Below are positions 25,301 through 37,344 of a stretch of DNA of 64,000 nt, piece after piece; the stretch's first letter is position 1; each line of letters starts with the position of its first letter. The notes beneath the pieces are model-generated. The model was not told where the DNA came from and made no database searches. It worked only from the letters and a program-made list of their open reading frames with translations. This DNA is from Balanoglossus misakiensis. Lineage: Eukaryota > Hemichordata. The position numbers and the translations under genes are program-made. The DNA lies in contig CM082581.2 in the NCBI GenBank assembly GCA_040954595.2, forward strand, positions 10,912,001 through 10,976,000. Direction: 5' to 3'.

Positions 25301-27120
25301 GAAGACTGAAGTGAACCCAATTATACACCTAGTATTCATTTACGTAAAAAGACACCGTAATGACCTCAAGTCAATTTTACGAGTGAATGAATGAATGCTC
25401 CCCAGACAATCACTATATCAGCTACCAGACAAACAGTTAACCATATTATGGTCTACAAATAAAGGATGACCTTCCCTGTAGTGAATAACATGACAGCGAT
25501 AGGATGTTTGAGTAAGGTTAGTCATATCACTTCTAGTAGTGTGTCATTACCAGTGTTGTCAGTATGTGGGCGCCAGTTGCGGTTAGTGCGGAATTACAAA
25601 AAATGGCCATGAATATGAGAATTATTGAAACAGACGTGAATATGCGAAATTATGAAAGTGATCATGAATATGAGAAGTTGACCAGACAGAAATAATGATC
25701 AGGTATCTTGGTGGTTACATGATCCACTTTCTGAATTGCCTAAAACTCGCGGTGTTTTCAGAGTTTCGGTATCTACCGTTAATAATCATGGGATACAACT
25801 TCCATGACCTTTCACCCTAGGACGTGATACCATGTGACAAACCAACAGTTACATTTTAACTGAACGCTGTGACCTGAAATGCAGGTTATCAATAACCGCA
25901 TTCCAGACTGGTGTGTACATCATGCAGTACGCACTGGCACTGCTGGTATTTTTCTCCAGCTGGGTTAGGGAAGTCAGCCATATAAATAAAAGAGAGTGTC
26001 TGGACTTGTTCATAATTTGCCAGACACAGAATGGAAACTTCGGTGGGATTTATACTTCTAATCACACAACCAGCAAAACTGCTATTGAATATACCACAAA
26101 CTGATGCTACCGTTTAATAAAGTTCTGACTTCATGAGAAATCACTTGAGAAAAACTCTGCATGGGGTTCGACAACCTGGGACTGTCCCTTATCCATTTCA
26201 AGATTTCGAGTAAGAGCATTATTTGTTTACGAGTAGCATTTCAGCGCTTGTGCTATATATATATGCTCAAGTCAAGGAGTTGACCCGGGCTCTTAAAGAC
26301 AGTTACACTGTTGGCCATATAATAGTAATTATGATCACGCACATGCCAAGCTGCCTTTTTACGCATTCTGACATAAGAGAGAATATGGGACATTATCTAG
26401 CGTCTGCATCTGAAATCTGTTGACATAGTACAAGCCCCTCGATTTTCTCCATACACCATTTATATCAAAATTTCTTTTCGTAATTGTAAGTGACAAATGA
26501 ATAAAGACAGGCACTGACTCCCTGACTCTCGACACTGCCACTGGGTGATACCCAAATTTGCTTGGCTGACTGAGTTTCTACAAAGAAATATTCAGAGACA
26601 GCACAAATGCACTCAGCAGGGCATGACATCACTTATCAAAGAAGCAATTGTACTATTGACCCGTTGTCTTTTTTAAAAAAAAATCAGGAAAACCACATCG
26701 TTGCCATTTACAGTCGTAAACTGTTCATGGAGTCTGACACTACGCATAATGGGACCGACGCGACATCATGGATAATATTACACGAACATGTGTACTACAC
26801 ACTGACTAACAATGAATATTGGCAGGATCCATTGTATACTATAATTATTATCACTACTACTTTCATGTGACATGCACGGCTAGATTTAATTAATGCAGGC
26901 TGTGTTAGCACGGTATAACCACAAGTTAACCCATCCCCATCCCAAGGGTCAACTTAACCTCTGGATGAGTGGACAACCTGAAGCTATTTACAGTACATGT
27001 ACATACCTGGGTGACTAGTGGTTCCAACGTCTTCTCCACCGAGTAGGTCCTTATTTCTAAATCCTTTGGATCCCATTTTAACGTGATGGATCCGGACAGG
27101 CCAGATTCGATACTTGACAT
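19339..27120 (-). CDS. CTNNA: Alpha-catenin, complete, 18 coding exons, 919 aa
   Basis: Alpha-catenin links the cadherin-beta-catenin complex to actin at adherens junctions. Coding exons in transcript order: 27007-27120, 24943-25132, 24638-24804, 24378-24497, 23972-24061, 23421-23597, 23121-23324, 22942-23022, 22439-22684, 22151-22307, 21783-21983, 21492-21643, 21261-21324, 21032-21111, 20739-20920, 20393-20633, 20018-20149, 19339-19500. All phases close, giving 919 aa against about 905 in vertebrates. Near-identical blocks include LKWDPKDLEIRT at the N-terminus (beta-catenin-binding region), RPSLEERLESIISGAALMAD in the M domain, and LAYLQRIALYSHQLNICSKV plus KMKAPEKKPLVKRE in the C-terminal actin-binding domain (about 670-919). 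It lies closer to the alphaE/alphaN group than to vinculin. Acceptor-like sequence follows 27151, so a non-coding first exon probably lies upstream. The first intron between coding exons, at 1.9 kb, is the largest. Confidence 0.98.
19834..19871. repeat. 38-bp near-perfect palindrome in an alpha-catenin intron
   Basis: Two perfect 17-bp inverted arms (19834-19850 and 19855-19871) are separated by a 4-nt loop (GTAT). The arm begins CCATTCAAGGTTA. It lies in the intron between the last two coding exons of alpha-catenin. It could be a foldback or miniature inverted-repeat fragment, or a stable hairpin in the pre-mRNA. Confidence 0.85.
25133..27006 (-). other. First large intron of alpha-catenin
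   Basis: An intron of 1874 bp between the exon encoding the first 38 residues and the second coding exon. The donor side is GTATG and the acceptor CAG. Near 25600-25690 there is a weak tandem of roughly 30-bp units built on CATGAATATGAGAA. No internal exon is apparent. A large 5' intron often carries enhancers, but I see no specific site. Confidence 0.7.
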
Positions 27121-29481
27121 ATTGGTGATTTGAGCTCAATAATCTGCTCTCCTGGAAAATTAAATTAATTTAACTATTACAGAAAATATTTCAGGCCCTG
27201 ATAACAATTATTTTAGAGAGGTTCAGAATGAATGATCACGGAAGTGTCACAATCATGACATAAATTCAGAGTATGATGATTTCACAGGTAAGACATTTCT
27301 TTATTGTTTATGCAGTTTTTAATGATTAACAGTGAGTGTCAATATGTGCCAGAATGATTATTCACAATTTATTATAATATTTGATAGAATTTATTCAGGA
27401 TTTTTTAAAACACACTATAACACTCACTGTCCAGGTATAATTTCATTACAGTACACACCCCGATTTACGTCCAGCCCGCAGTTTTGATTTGTTGACCAAC
27501 AATGCAATAGACACGACAACGTAACTCACATATGATGAACTTGACATTTACAAAACAATTACCATAGACAGGTTAACCAACTCCGTTGACCTTGTCAACG
27601 GCTTTTTGACAGAGGTCACAAACATATACAACTATATCGTTCGGGATCTGCTTGGAATATACCAGATTGTCTCCATCATCAATAAAACGTCATCATTCAA
27701 ATTAAAAGTTTACGTATTATTATACGCCCGGCTTTTCAATGTCCGCCATTGCCATTATGGCTTCCTTCCTGTAAATCCGGCCACGAAGCCCACGATCACT
27801 AATGGATCGACATTGATTACTAGTACATTGCACCACGACTCAGTTGACCAGTCGTGCCAACCAAGTAATTCAACAGTCTCACATATAACAAAAGAAACAT
27901 TCGATCATCCCAGTCCTGTCTGGCAAAACTCGTTTCAAACTTTTTTGAATGCTCCCCACAACAGTCGCGTCTGATCAGCTACGGCAGCTCGGGTTACAAT
28001 GACCGTGCACTTCGATGTATAAAATGTCATGCAGAGTAGTGTAGTAAAATCTGAACACGGTTACATACCTCGGAAATCGGATAATCAGAGAAAACAGGCC
28101 GCGATTTCAAGTTTCCGAGGATTCGATGCGCCTAGATCCAAACTTTGCGACACAAGATTGTGTACTTCTGAATGTGTACAGTGTGTCGGGTCAGCCCTTC
28201 CGCTTGGCTGTTCCAATTAACCCCCTTCTTCGTAGCTACTGTATGCCAGAACTCTGACTTTCATCGGGGTGTATTGTCACGTGTTTCTCTTTTTCTTAGA
28301 TTTAATATAAAAAATAATGATTACCAGAAAAAATTTCTAGCACGATGCGATATTGTGGACGAAAATAGACCCGATACTGTCTGAAGTTGTAGTGGCGGGA
28401 GGTCAGTTAATAAACGGAAGATCTGAATGGTTTACATACTTGACTCTTACCGTTACCACGTGACTACAGGTGCGGCTAACGAACCAATCAGAGTTTCTGA
28501 AAGTGACGTAAGGCAATCAGCCTGAAAGGTACATGTACTAGTAGTCTCGACAAGGGTGGGACGTTCGAAACAGGTACGTCCCAAATGCCGAGGAAGTTGA
28601 CTCATTGTCGGTGTTATTGTCCCCTTATTTGGCACGAGAAACGTATGGTTGTTTGAAAAACAAAATCCAGGAGTACCAACATTATGAAATGTATTTCAAC
28701 ATCTTTCTTTATGTATTTCCCATTTTGCGAAGTGTTTCAGTCACTTGTTTATTGCTGCAGAGCTCACTGTGCTAAAAAAAAACCTCGGTGCATTTTGTGT
28801 GCAAGCAACGTTTTTTATTCAACTCAGTACTGTTAATATAATGATTGTACACAGCCAAATCAGGCATGTAATGATTTCCTCTAACAACTAGTACAAGTGT
28901 AGCGTGCTGAGAAATAAATGCCTATATAACAAACAAGGAAGTGCTACCAGTATCTCTTGATATGATATAAGTTTACACAAAATAATGAACAAATATATTC
29001 CAGAGCATGATTGCTGTTTTAAATTGCACTGATTGTAAAAGTAAGTCTGTTTTTTTCCAGGGATTGAAATATTTTCTGCTTCCCAGTTTAGAATTCCTAA
29101 ACAGGTAATGTTTTTAAGAGCCTTACATACTCTTCTTGAAAAAGAACATGTATTTTTTTGCATCAAAATCATCCTTTTTTCACATCAATGCTTTCAGCAT
29201 AAGGAAGATGTACTCTAAAAATTAAAGAATTTTAATGATAAATCTGACAAGCCTTTGACAATTGCTAACAAAATATGGTACATAAGTACTTTGAAAGCTG
29301 GTACATCAAGTTTCATTTGCTTGAAGAGAGCCTTCTCAATAAGTGGCCATCGCACGAACTTGACTTTCTACAGAAGAAGGAATGTAGATAAGCGCTTATA
29401 GCTGGCAAAAACAATCCCAGAGAAAGCGACTGAAATTTTCAGAGCCGGATCGTGGATGGAACCATGTGGCTCTATGCAGTC
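27121..29481. other. Alpha-catenin 5' region and ADPRH 3' region
   Basis: Bases 27121-27151 look like 5' untranslated sequence of alpha-catenin, ending at a minus-strand acceptor (CCAG just beyond 27151). The first non-coding exon and promoter should lie further upstream, probably between about 27500 and 28650, but I cannot place them. Bases from about 28700 to 29481 are AT-rich and likely the 3' untranslated region of ADPRH. The 122-codon plus-strand frame at 27606-27974 has no recognisable domain. Confidence 0.45.
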
Positions 29482-30666
29482 CTACAAGTCGCTAAGTTGG
29501 AACAGCTGCACACCGAGGGTTTCAAGCCTGTCCCGGTACTCCAGCTTGACGTGGTTGCCTTCGGGGACACCGTTGAAGCCATGCAGGACTCCCCACCAAG
29601 CAGCTGCGATCACTCCAGTGGAATCGCTGTCACCGGCATGGAACATGGAGTGGCTACACAGCTTCTCCCAGTCCGAGCCGCACGCTAGTAAGGAATCATA
29701 TCTGTGAAAATAACAAGATAATAGGTTGTTTCATGAAAAATTGGCCTTGGAAAAGATGTGAGTGATTGTAGGACTGTGTTTATATTGCTAACAAATATGA
29801 GTTTTTTGTGTAACACGAAGCTGTTCTCACGCAATCATTGGAGCATCGTGGCCACTTCTTCCAGCCCATCCATCTAAGCTTAGTGTCTTATAAAACACAT
29901 CTCTTTCCTCCACTCCATACTCCTTGGGGAACTTTGGCTGACTGGCGCCATCAGCTATACCACGTGTTTCCAGGTACTTCTTCCAACTGTCACCAAAATA
30001 CGACCAGGCTTCCTCGTTCTCTTTCGCGAACTTCCCAGTGGAAATGACATATTCCAACGCCTTTGGGAGCACAGAGAGCAAGCCAACGCCCCACTCTTGC
30101 AGAGGCTTGCCCTGTGCTGCGTACGCGGTCAGAAGGGCGGATGCCAGGCTGCCTAGGTAACCAGTGGGGTGATGATGGGTCATGCGGCCACTCTCCACCG
30201 AAACAGCAATCAGGTCGTTAAGCTGGCTGGGTTTCGGATAGCGCAAGCCAATGCACATAGATCGCATTGCAGCACCACAGCCAGTAGCCTTGGGGTTAAA
30301 GGGGATGCTGAACCCATCAGGTGACCCTGGCTTGAGCTGAGATGTCCCGAGCATACTGGTGGGACCTGGTTTCCTTCCCTCCATATCGTTCATACATTCT
30401 ACCAATTTGGCAGCGAGCTCCTGAAACAGCTCCACGCCCGATTTACCGGTGGCAAGTGCCTCACCCGTGGCGATGTGCATGACAGTGTCGTCACTTATCG
30501 GCCACCCGGGCAGTTCTACCACGATGTTACCGACGCCCCCGAGCTCAGCAAGTTCCTTGTGAATCTGCGGGCCAGATTCACAGTACTCCCACTCCTGATT
30601 TTTGTAGCCGAGTGCATCACCTGCACCGCTCAACACCATGGACGCCTTGAACCCGTCAACAGACAT
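29482..30666 (-). CDS. ADPRH: ADP-ribosylarginine hydrolase (ARH1 type)
   Basis: This enzyme removes ADP-ribose from arginine residues, reversing arginine mono-ADP-ribosylation in the cytosol, and needs Mg2+. Two coding exons, 29831-30666 and 29482-29701, join in phase 2 to give 351 aa against 357 in human. The N-terminal AGDALGY block, ISDDT with D59 and D60 (metal ligands), the SGRMTHHHPTGYLG block near 160, the RSGHDAPMIAYD block at the exon junction, and GDSDST with D303 and D305 (second set of metal ligands) are all intact. This separates it from the ADPRHL1 pseudo-enzyme group, so it should be catalytically active. The ATG at 30664-30666 opens the conserved N-terminus directly. Its 5' end lies 348 bp from the SFR1 stop codon, with both genes on the minus strand. 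Confidence 0.97.
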
Positions 30667-31014
30667 GTTGTTCCAGCTTTAACTGCAAAAGGCTTGAAAC
30701 AAAATGTTGTTCGTTTATGTTTTTAACTCGAACAAGGTTCACCCACCGACCACGTATTGATTGTGCACACTTAGGTATTCCAATGACACAGGTCACGAAT
30801 TAATGAACTGAAGAGGGCGCACTTTGGCTTACCAAGGAACGCAGAAACTTACGTGAAATAAATTTTAAATATCCCTATAAACCGGTTTAATTATCTCCTT
30901 CCAACTCATTTCTGCAAATATCCTGTACATCATCAAGCCTTTGTCAAAAGTAAATAAACGGCACAATACAGTCTTCTATTTTGTATCCCCTTTTATTTCA
31001 TGAAACTGGCAAAT
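30667..31014. other. Short intergenic gap between SFR1 and ADPRH
   Basis: This 348-bp gap must hold the 3' end of SFR1 and the promoter and 5' untranslated region of ADPRH. A minus-strand AATAAA at 30992-30997 lies only about 18 nt after the SFR1 stop codon, implying a very short 3' untranslated region. No TATA box is evident for ADPRH. Confidence 0.55.
30992..30997 (-). promoter_or_regulatory. Candidate polyadenylation signal for SFR1
   Basis: TTTATT on the plus strand reads as AATAAA on the minus strand, about 18 nt past the SFR1 TGA. If used, the SFR1 3' untranslated region is only about 30-50 nt, which fits the tight spacing to ADPRH. Confidence 0.5.
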
Positions 31015-32117
31015 TCATTCAAGAAAACTGTCTGTTTCTCCATCAAATTGCAGTAACTCTGGGTCAAGATTCCAGGTTTTTATCAGTTCTTGCAACTTTG
31101 GTTTGTTATCCATGGGTAACTTGTCCTGTAGTTCCAACAGCATGTCCCGACTGGCTTGTCTCCATTTATTTATAAGATGTTGTAAATTCTCCAAGTCATT
31201 CTGTAAAAAAAGTGACAAAAACTTTGTGTAATGTAAAGATTCTAAACTGAACTATACAATGTTTTACTATCCATCAGTTGACCATAACCAAAGACGTCAG
31301 CATCGAATCAGAAACTATACAGATGAAACACTCAATCTGTCCGTTGATGAACACATTCCAGGAAGACAACAGTTGGCATGCACACACCTTATTTCTATAC
31401 ATCTTAACCATTTTCAGTTTTCTTAATGTTTCTTTTCTCTCTATAACCTTTTCTTGGAGTTGATTTCTGGTTGCAATTAGGCTTTCTGAACTGTCTTGGC
31501 ATCTTTCATCCACGTTATCAGTGAATTTGTCTGAGTAGTCCCTGGTGTCCACTTGATCCTTCAAGTCCACACTCAATCGAGTCAATGGACTTCCTTTTGG
31601 TCCAGACCCACTTTCAGACGAATTACTTTCCACATTTTGACTTTCAGTTGGACTGTCCTTGGATACTCCACTAACAATGGCTGACTCAGTCCTGGGTTTT
31701 GCCGAAAGAGTCTGTAGTTTTTCAGCACCAGTGTCTTTTGAGCAAGGTGGATGTAGTCTTGATAAAGATGGACTGTGGTTTGGTGAATAGAAGGAGCGTC
31801 TCGATCTCTTCAATCTCTCCCTCAGAGATGAACTCATCTGAACACAGTGACACAAAACAGTGTATAAAACAGTCCATCTATAACCAAACATTCACTACAC
31901 TAAAGGTTACAGGAATCCTTAAAATGTTTTCCATCTATCTGCATGCCAGGCCCCCTCCATCTCCCTCATACATCACATGTGAAATGCAATGCATACGAAC
32001 TAGACTGGTGAAGGACCACGTAACAATATTGCACTTTATGAATGTAACCCAAAATATGATAATAGAGACAACCACCTTAGAGCCACCTGTCGATGGTTGG
32101 GGGCTTGGTGATGACAT
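31015..32117 (-). CDS. SFR1: SFR1, Swi5-dependent recombination DNA repair protein 1
   Basis: SFR1 pairs with SWI5 to stimulate RAD51/DMC1 strand exchange in homologous recombination. Three coding exons: 32076-32117, 31388-31837 and 31015-31200, giving 225 aa (human 245). Diagnostic blocks are LRERLKRSR near residue 18 (human LRERLRKTR), a low-complexity serine-rich middle, then a coiled coil and MVKMYRNKNDLENLQ across the last junction (human LVKMYRSKNDLSQLQ) followed by the C-terminal helical domain that binds SWI5. The first exon carries only 14 codons and ends at a weak donor, GTGGTT. If it is not used, translation could start at the ATG at 31835-31837, which opens the second exon. The gene is head-to-head with NCAPH. 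Confidence 0.92.
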
Positions 32118-32697
32118 TTCGGCAGGCCTGTCGCCCGATTGATTAAACTTTCAGGAACTTCAGTTGAAGTTGAAATGGGGTCGGGGGTCAACGACTTGAT
32201 GACCTCTCTAGCTCCCTAACTACATGATAATTTTTTTCTCAGCCAACGAACTAAAAAGTGATCAATTAAAACGCACAATTCTTGTGATGAAGTAAATTCC
32301 GAAGATTTACTTAACGCCTCTTTCACGTATACAGGCCTTTTTAATATTAGTTTATATTTTTTCCAGAAATGCACTGTTCTCAGGAGGTTAGCCTTTCTTT
32401 ATTAGCCTAAGGGCTCTTTCCTAAACCGGAAGGTATGGTTTATGCGCACGCATATTCAACGGAAAGCGCCATTTTTGATTTTCAAAACACTTCATTGTTT
32501 TTGTCAAGTTGTCACAGCGTACGAAGCTGAAATCGACTGTTTTGGGGATAAATTAAGGTAATTTGTTAGTGTTCTGTATTATTTAAGCACCTTTGTGAGG
32601 ACCTTTATGACCTGAACTGGCAAGATCCCTCACACACAAGTACACATGCAGAAAAGATTTGTGACAGTGACCATGTACTTTTCCCCACACTGTTAAC
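32118..32697. promoter_or_regulatory. Putative bidirectional promoter between SFR1 and NCAPH
   Basis: The start codons of SFR1 (minus) and NCAPH (plus) are 580 bp apart, so both promoters share this interval. At 32465-32486 there is AGCGCC (E2F/CDE-like) followed 10 bp later by TTCAAA, the reverse complement of the cell-cycle homology region TTTGAA. NCAPH is a known late cell-cycle (DREAM/MuvB) target in mammals. The motifs are seen; their function here is inferred. Confidence 0.5.
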
Positions 32698-35600
32698 ATG
32701 TTCAACAGGAAAATGCCAAGTGTTAGTGATGAACTGTTCTCACCGGTGCCGAACGGTACCCCAAGTAGTCGCCTGCCATCTACACCATCATGTGAATTCA
32801 TCTCGCCTTCAACACGTCGCACGCACAGTAGGCTGAGTTATCAATCTCCTCTGCTGAATAATGTTCCAGTCAATGATGATGATAAGGAGAGGAGGCAAAG
32901 GAGACAATCAAAAGTTCTTGAAATGCAAAGGGGTTTGCAAAGTCCTGTTGTGACTCCAGGCGACAGGTATGTTTATTCCTTTTCCTCCTCATTTCTGAAC
33001 GTTATTCTCAACTGCTATTAACTTTCTCTACAGCAGCAACTACATGTACTGTACTTGTACACACCAACTGATGTAATGTCTCCATGTTGTTGTTTTTCCC
33101 AACAGGCGGCGGTTATCTATTGGAACTGGTAGTTTCACTAACACACAAGTTATTGAACACTATGCAAATTGTATCAAATTATCGGCAGAAAATGTAAGTC
33201 TTATGTAAGGAATATATCCAATTCAGTAAGCTAATTGTTGAAACTTTGTCACATCTTCAGTTGTTTGGCACAAACATAACTTGCTTCATGTATTATTTCC
33301 TTCGACAGAAAATCAATGCCAAGAATGCCTTCAGTTTGAACTTGATCGATCACATGTCTGAATTGATCAAACAAAAAGAAAAGAGTGGAGGAATGACAAA
33401 CTTCCAGGTAATACAAACAAACATCAAAACAATAACTGCACAGTATCTAGTAATTGTTACTGTATATTACATTAGCCTACATATACTTAAAAGGTAAACT
33501 CATGACCTTTTTACTTGACTTTTTACATACAGGTTGCAAGCTGTACCCTGGATGCCAGTGCGAAAATTTATGCGGGCCGTGTGGACTCCATTTTTGCAGA
33601 CACCTACAAGATGCTTGGTGGACTGGGCAGGGATAATGAAAAACCGTCTCAAGGTCAGCTATTGTTAAATTTCTCAGTTTTTGACTCATGAAGGTGAGCT
33701 TTAAGGATGATAATGTATGACAAGAAACTAATTTTTTTTTACTCATTAGATGCTAATGCTGATGGTGGAGACGATGATGAAAACACAACAAAGAAGAAGA
33801 AACATAAACGAGTAAGAATGAAGATATACCTTGATAAATTTCTTTTGAAGTTAAAGCTTTGTGACTTATAGATGCACACATGCACATTCTTTCACTTAGT
33901 TTCGTTCATGCCAGGTAGTAATTAACTATAATTGGTTAATCTTTTCCAAACAGACAACAAAGAAGAGCAAAATTGAATCTAATTTGAAAAATATCAAACG
34001 AAAGCAACTTGAGATGGACTTTGAGGTAAGTAGAGTTTGATAATGTGTTTTGTCCAGAATGTATAGAAACACATTTGAAAATTTGAGATTATTTATTAAT
34101 TTAAGCAAATTTATCATCATTTATGCCCAGGTATACATGTATAACCACATTGTTTGTATCTCTACTCAGGTTGACCCACTGTTCAAGCAGACGTCGTCAG
34201 AGTTTGATGCAGGCGGTGTGTCGGGACTCCTTCTGGGCACTCTGGGTCTGAGAGATGATGGCTGCGAGGTGCTGCTGGACATGCAGACTGTCGCGGATAT
34301 TTCATCCTTGCCGTGTCCCGGGGACGAAAACTGCAACCCGGTAGATCTGTCAGACTTTGCAGGTAATTTCTGGCATTTGGGTTTTCCCAGCATTAGCATT
34401 CACAAGACATCACATACTTTCTGTTGCCATGCAGTTGAGATAAAGCTGAAGATGAGTACCTCTCTGCTTTCTTTAGTTTCATATTGGAAATACGTGTAGT
34501 AAACTGTTCTCTCCATGTGCTTTTATCTATAGGTTTGTACAGGTCTTTGAATTTAGAGAACACAAAGATTTGTCCAGAGTTTTCTGTTTTTGAGTTCTCC
34601 AACTGGGATGATTCTGAAGAGGTAAGGAACAAGAATAATAACTTGGTTTTTGCTATAAAACTAAGTCTAATTTTATTCTGAAGCCATCATGAGGACTATG
34701 CTTCATGCATACAAAATAACATAGGTACTGACCTGAACCAACTTTCTCTTTCAGAACCCGATAAGTAGGCATTTGACCGACCCTTCCAAGAATGAACACG
34801 CCTTTGACGTGAATGCGGTCCCGGAACCAATCGAGGAAATGCCGGCTGATGATGATGCCTTGCCGGACTTTGGTGGTGGTGGGGATTACAGTGATGACGA
34901 TGACGCAGGCAGTCTGGCCAGTGATGCGACGGATAGGACGGTTATGTTGGCAGACGGAAAGGAGGCAAGACCCATCCAGGACAAAGATGAGCTTGGAAAA
35001 GTCTATCAAAGGTATCAGCATTAATATTGCCTTGTAGAGTAAGCCAATTTGTAGTTGGTTGAATTTGATAAAGAAGATGTAAATAGACCCATCCAGTTTG
35101 AGTATGAGACCAACCAACTTGTCTATGAAATGGTCAAAGTTGCCATTTATTTATAACTTCATATCTACTGAAATGACCATTAATTTGTGTTCTAACTCTC
35201 AGGGTTATAACAGATGGTACGATGGGACAGCTGTGTTTACTGATAGCCCAGGAACAGACAGATTTCTCCTTCTTCAACCTGGACATGCTGAAAACGTGGG
35301 CTGGTCCCAAACACTGGAAAATGAAAGCCAAATCAAAAGGTAATGTTTTTGTCAGTTCAGTGAATTTTGTCATCCAGCTTTATAAAAGGGGGTAGCAATT
35401 TATAAGCCCTGTCTAATCGTACTGATCAAGGAGAGAAATTGTCAATACTTCAGGATATAATTTAGAGTCTGCAACTGCAACTACTAATTTTACCTTTGTT
35501 TGCCATCTAGAACTTGCAAATAAAAATGATGCAAAGAAGACTAAAAAACCAGCGTTTGCATTGAGCTACGATAAGGAAGAAAACTTCGACAAATTCTTCA

Positions 35601-37344
35601 AAGTTACAAAGGTATGTAGAGCACTCATTGTTCAAGTTTGGTTTCCTGTGTAAGTTAGTGCAAGACCGCTCAACACCTGCAGTTGTCTTCTTCTGGCTTC
35701 TTGTTTCCACGATGCTGAGAAAGGGTGACCTCTTATGGTAATCATGGCTGCATTCTTCTTTTCTTTCCTATTTTGCAGGCATCCACAACACTTACCAAGT
35801 CCACTGTGGAGAAATGGAATGAGGGCAGCACTACGTTGCCGCAAGATTTAGACTACAATCCTGATAAGTTGTTTAGTTTGTTTATCAAGACAAATGTCAT
35901 GGTAAGCCAAAATTGAATACCACTCTGACTGATTAATTTTTAACAATTGGAAGCTACCAGGTTGGATTTTTGTAATTCACTTGGACACATAGATATGCAT
36001 GTACATTTGAAAACGATACTAAGTTATTTGTTGCGATTAATGGATATTGTTGCTTCTCTCTTTGTGAACGTAAACAGCTGAAGAGACAAGTCCAGTCCAA
36101 CAGTGAAGGTCTTGATGATGGCATCGATAATTACAATTACGAAAATGAGAATGACTGCAATAATTTCTGTCCTGGGGTTCAGGTGAGTCAGCAGGTTTTT
36201 AGCTTACACTTACTGGGTTACATTGGATATGGTCGACGTCGTTCCTAGTGAAAAGAACAGGCATGGACGTAGGTCAAAAAATGTATACTCATCTGTGGTT
36301 CATGAATGGAAGATGCTCCATGTAGAATACTACAGTACTGTCAAGTCAAATTCACTGATGCAAAATGAATATTCTAACTTTCAGGGAGATGATGACGACG
36401 ACGACAATGACATGTCAGCCGGTGGTATGGATTTCACTGCTGGTGACAGTGAATTCAGTCAGACGGCCGCATCACAGAACCCTTTTGGAGACAGTCTACT
36501 TGAAAACACCCAGATTCTTGGTGATAATTTAGTTGCACAGCCTAACAAGGTAGGTGGGAGAATTATCTGTGGGGAGGTTACAGGTATGCCATCTCCTCTA
36601 ATTTACATACGCCTGGTCAAAAGTGTGGGTCTGATTATTCTAATGAGCCATGTGGTGAGAGCATAGGGAAATAAATTTGTTTTTAAATATGGATGGATGG
36701 TTGGATATATGGATGGACTAAAGCCAGACCAGACTTCTATTCATTGTACTTGTTGTCCTTGTAGGTAGCCAAGATAGACATCCAGTATGCAAAAACAGCC
36801 AAGAAAATGGATGTGAAGAGGCTGAAGTCCAGTATGTGGAATCTACTGACCACAAGTCAAGTCACAGAGAAGGTAAGATCAAGTCACCTGAAAAGGCCAG
36901 CCTTCATGTAAAATGTCTCAAGCCAAAATCTCCTCTCATAAATTGTATTTTATTGTATTCTTATTTAATTTTTCAGGAGAACGCTGAAGTTAATGACCAG
37001 GCCGAGAATAGCAAAGTGGCCGGCACCCAGTCTTTCAAACAAATGTATGGTGTACTTCCGACAAAGATCTCGTCCAACATGGCCAAAAACTTATCGATAT
37101 CCATGTGTTTCGTCTGCCTGCTTCACCTTGCCAATGAAAAGGTGAGTCCTCCCTTTTTTCATAGCTAGTATACGCACTGTGCCCACGTGTAAAAGTTACC
37201 CCTTTGTTTTCTTCCTGTTTACAACAATGTGATGTTCTATATCAGCCTCCTCTTTATAATATTTCACTTTCTTTCAAATCACAGAACCTGAAGATTGACG
37301 GAGTGGAAACATTTGGGGATCTCCTTATATCTCAAGATGGCTGA
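32698..37344 (+). CDS. NCAPH: Condensin complex subunit 2 (NCAPH, Barren), 17 coding exons
   Basis: NCAPH is the kleisin of condensin I. It bridges SMC2 and SMC4 and recruits the HEAT subunits for mitotic chromosome condensation. Coding exons: 32698-32966, 33106-33193, 33309-33407, 33533-33653, 33750-33811, 33954-34025, 34170-34362, 34533-34621, 34755-35011, 35203-35339, 35511-35611, 35779-35901, 36078-36182, 36385-36549, 36765-36872, 36977-37141, 37285-37344. This gives 737 aa (human 741). The N-terminal SMC2-binding region has [13 protein letters not shown] and the [14 protein letters not shown] block. The middle holds acidic stretches and TWAGPKHW. The C-terminal part has [26 protein letters not shown] and the winged-helix block [18 protein letters not shown], which binds SMC4. 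The first ATG is 32698; a second lies at 32713. AATAAA is at 38152. Confidence 0.97.

Noticed and set aside
27606-27974. 122-codon plus-strand open frame upstream of alpha-catenin
   Set aside because: No domain and no splice partners; it lies where the alpha-catenin promoter is expected.
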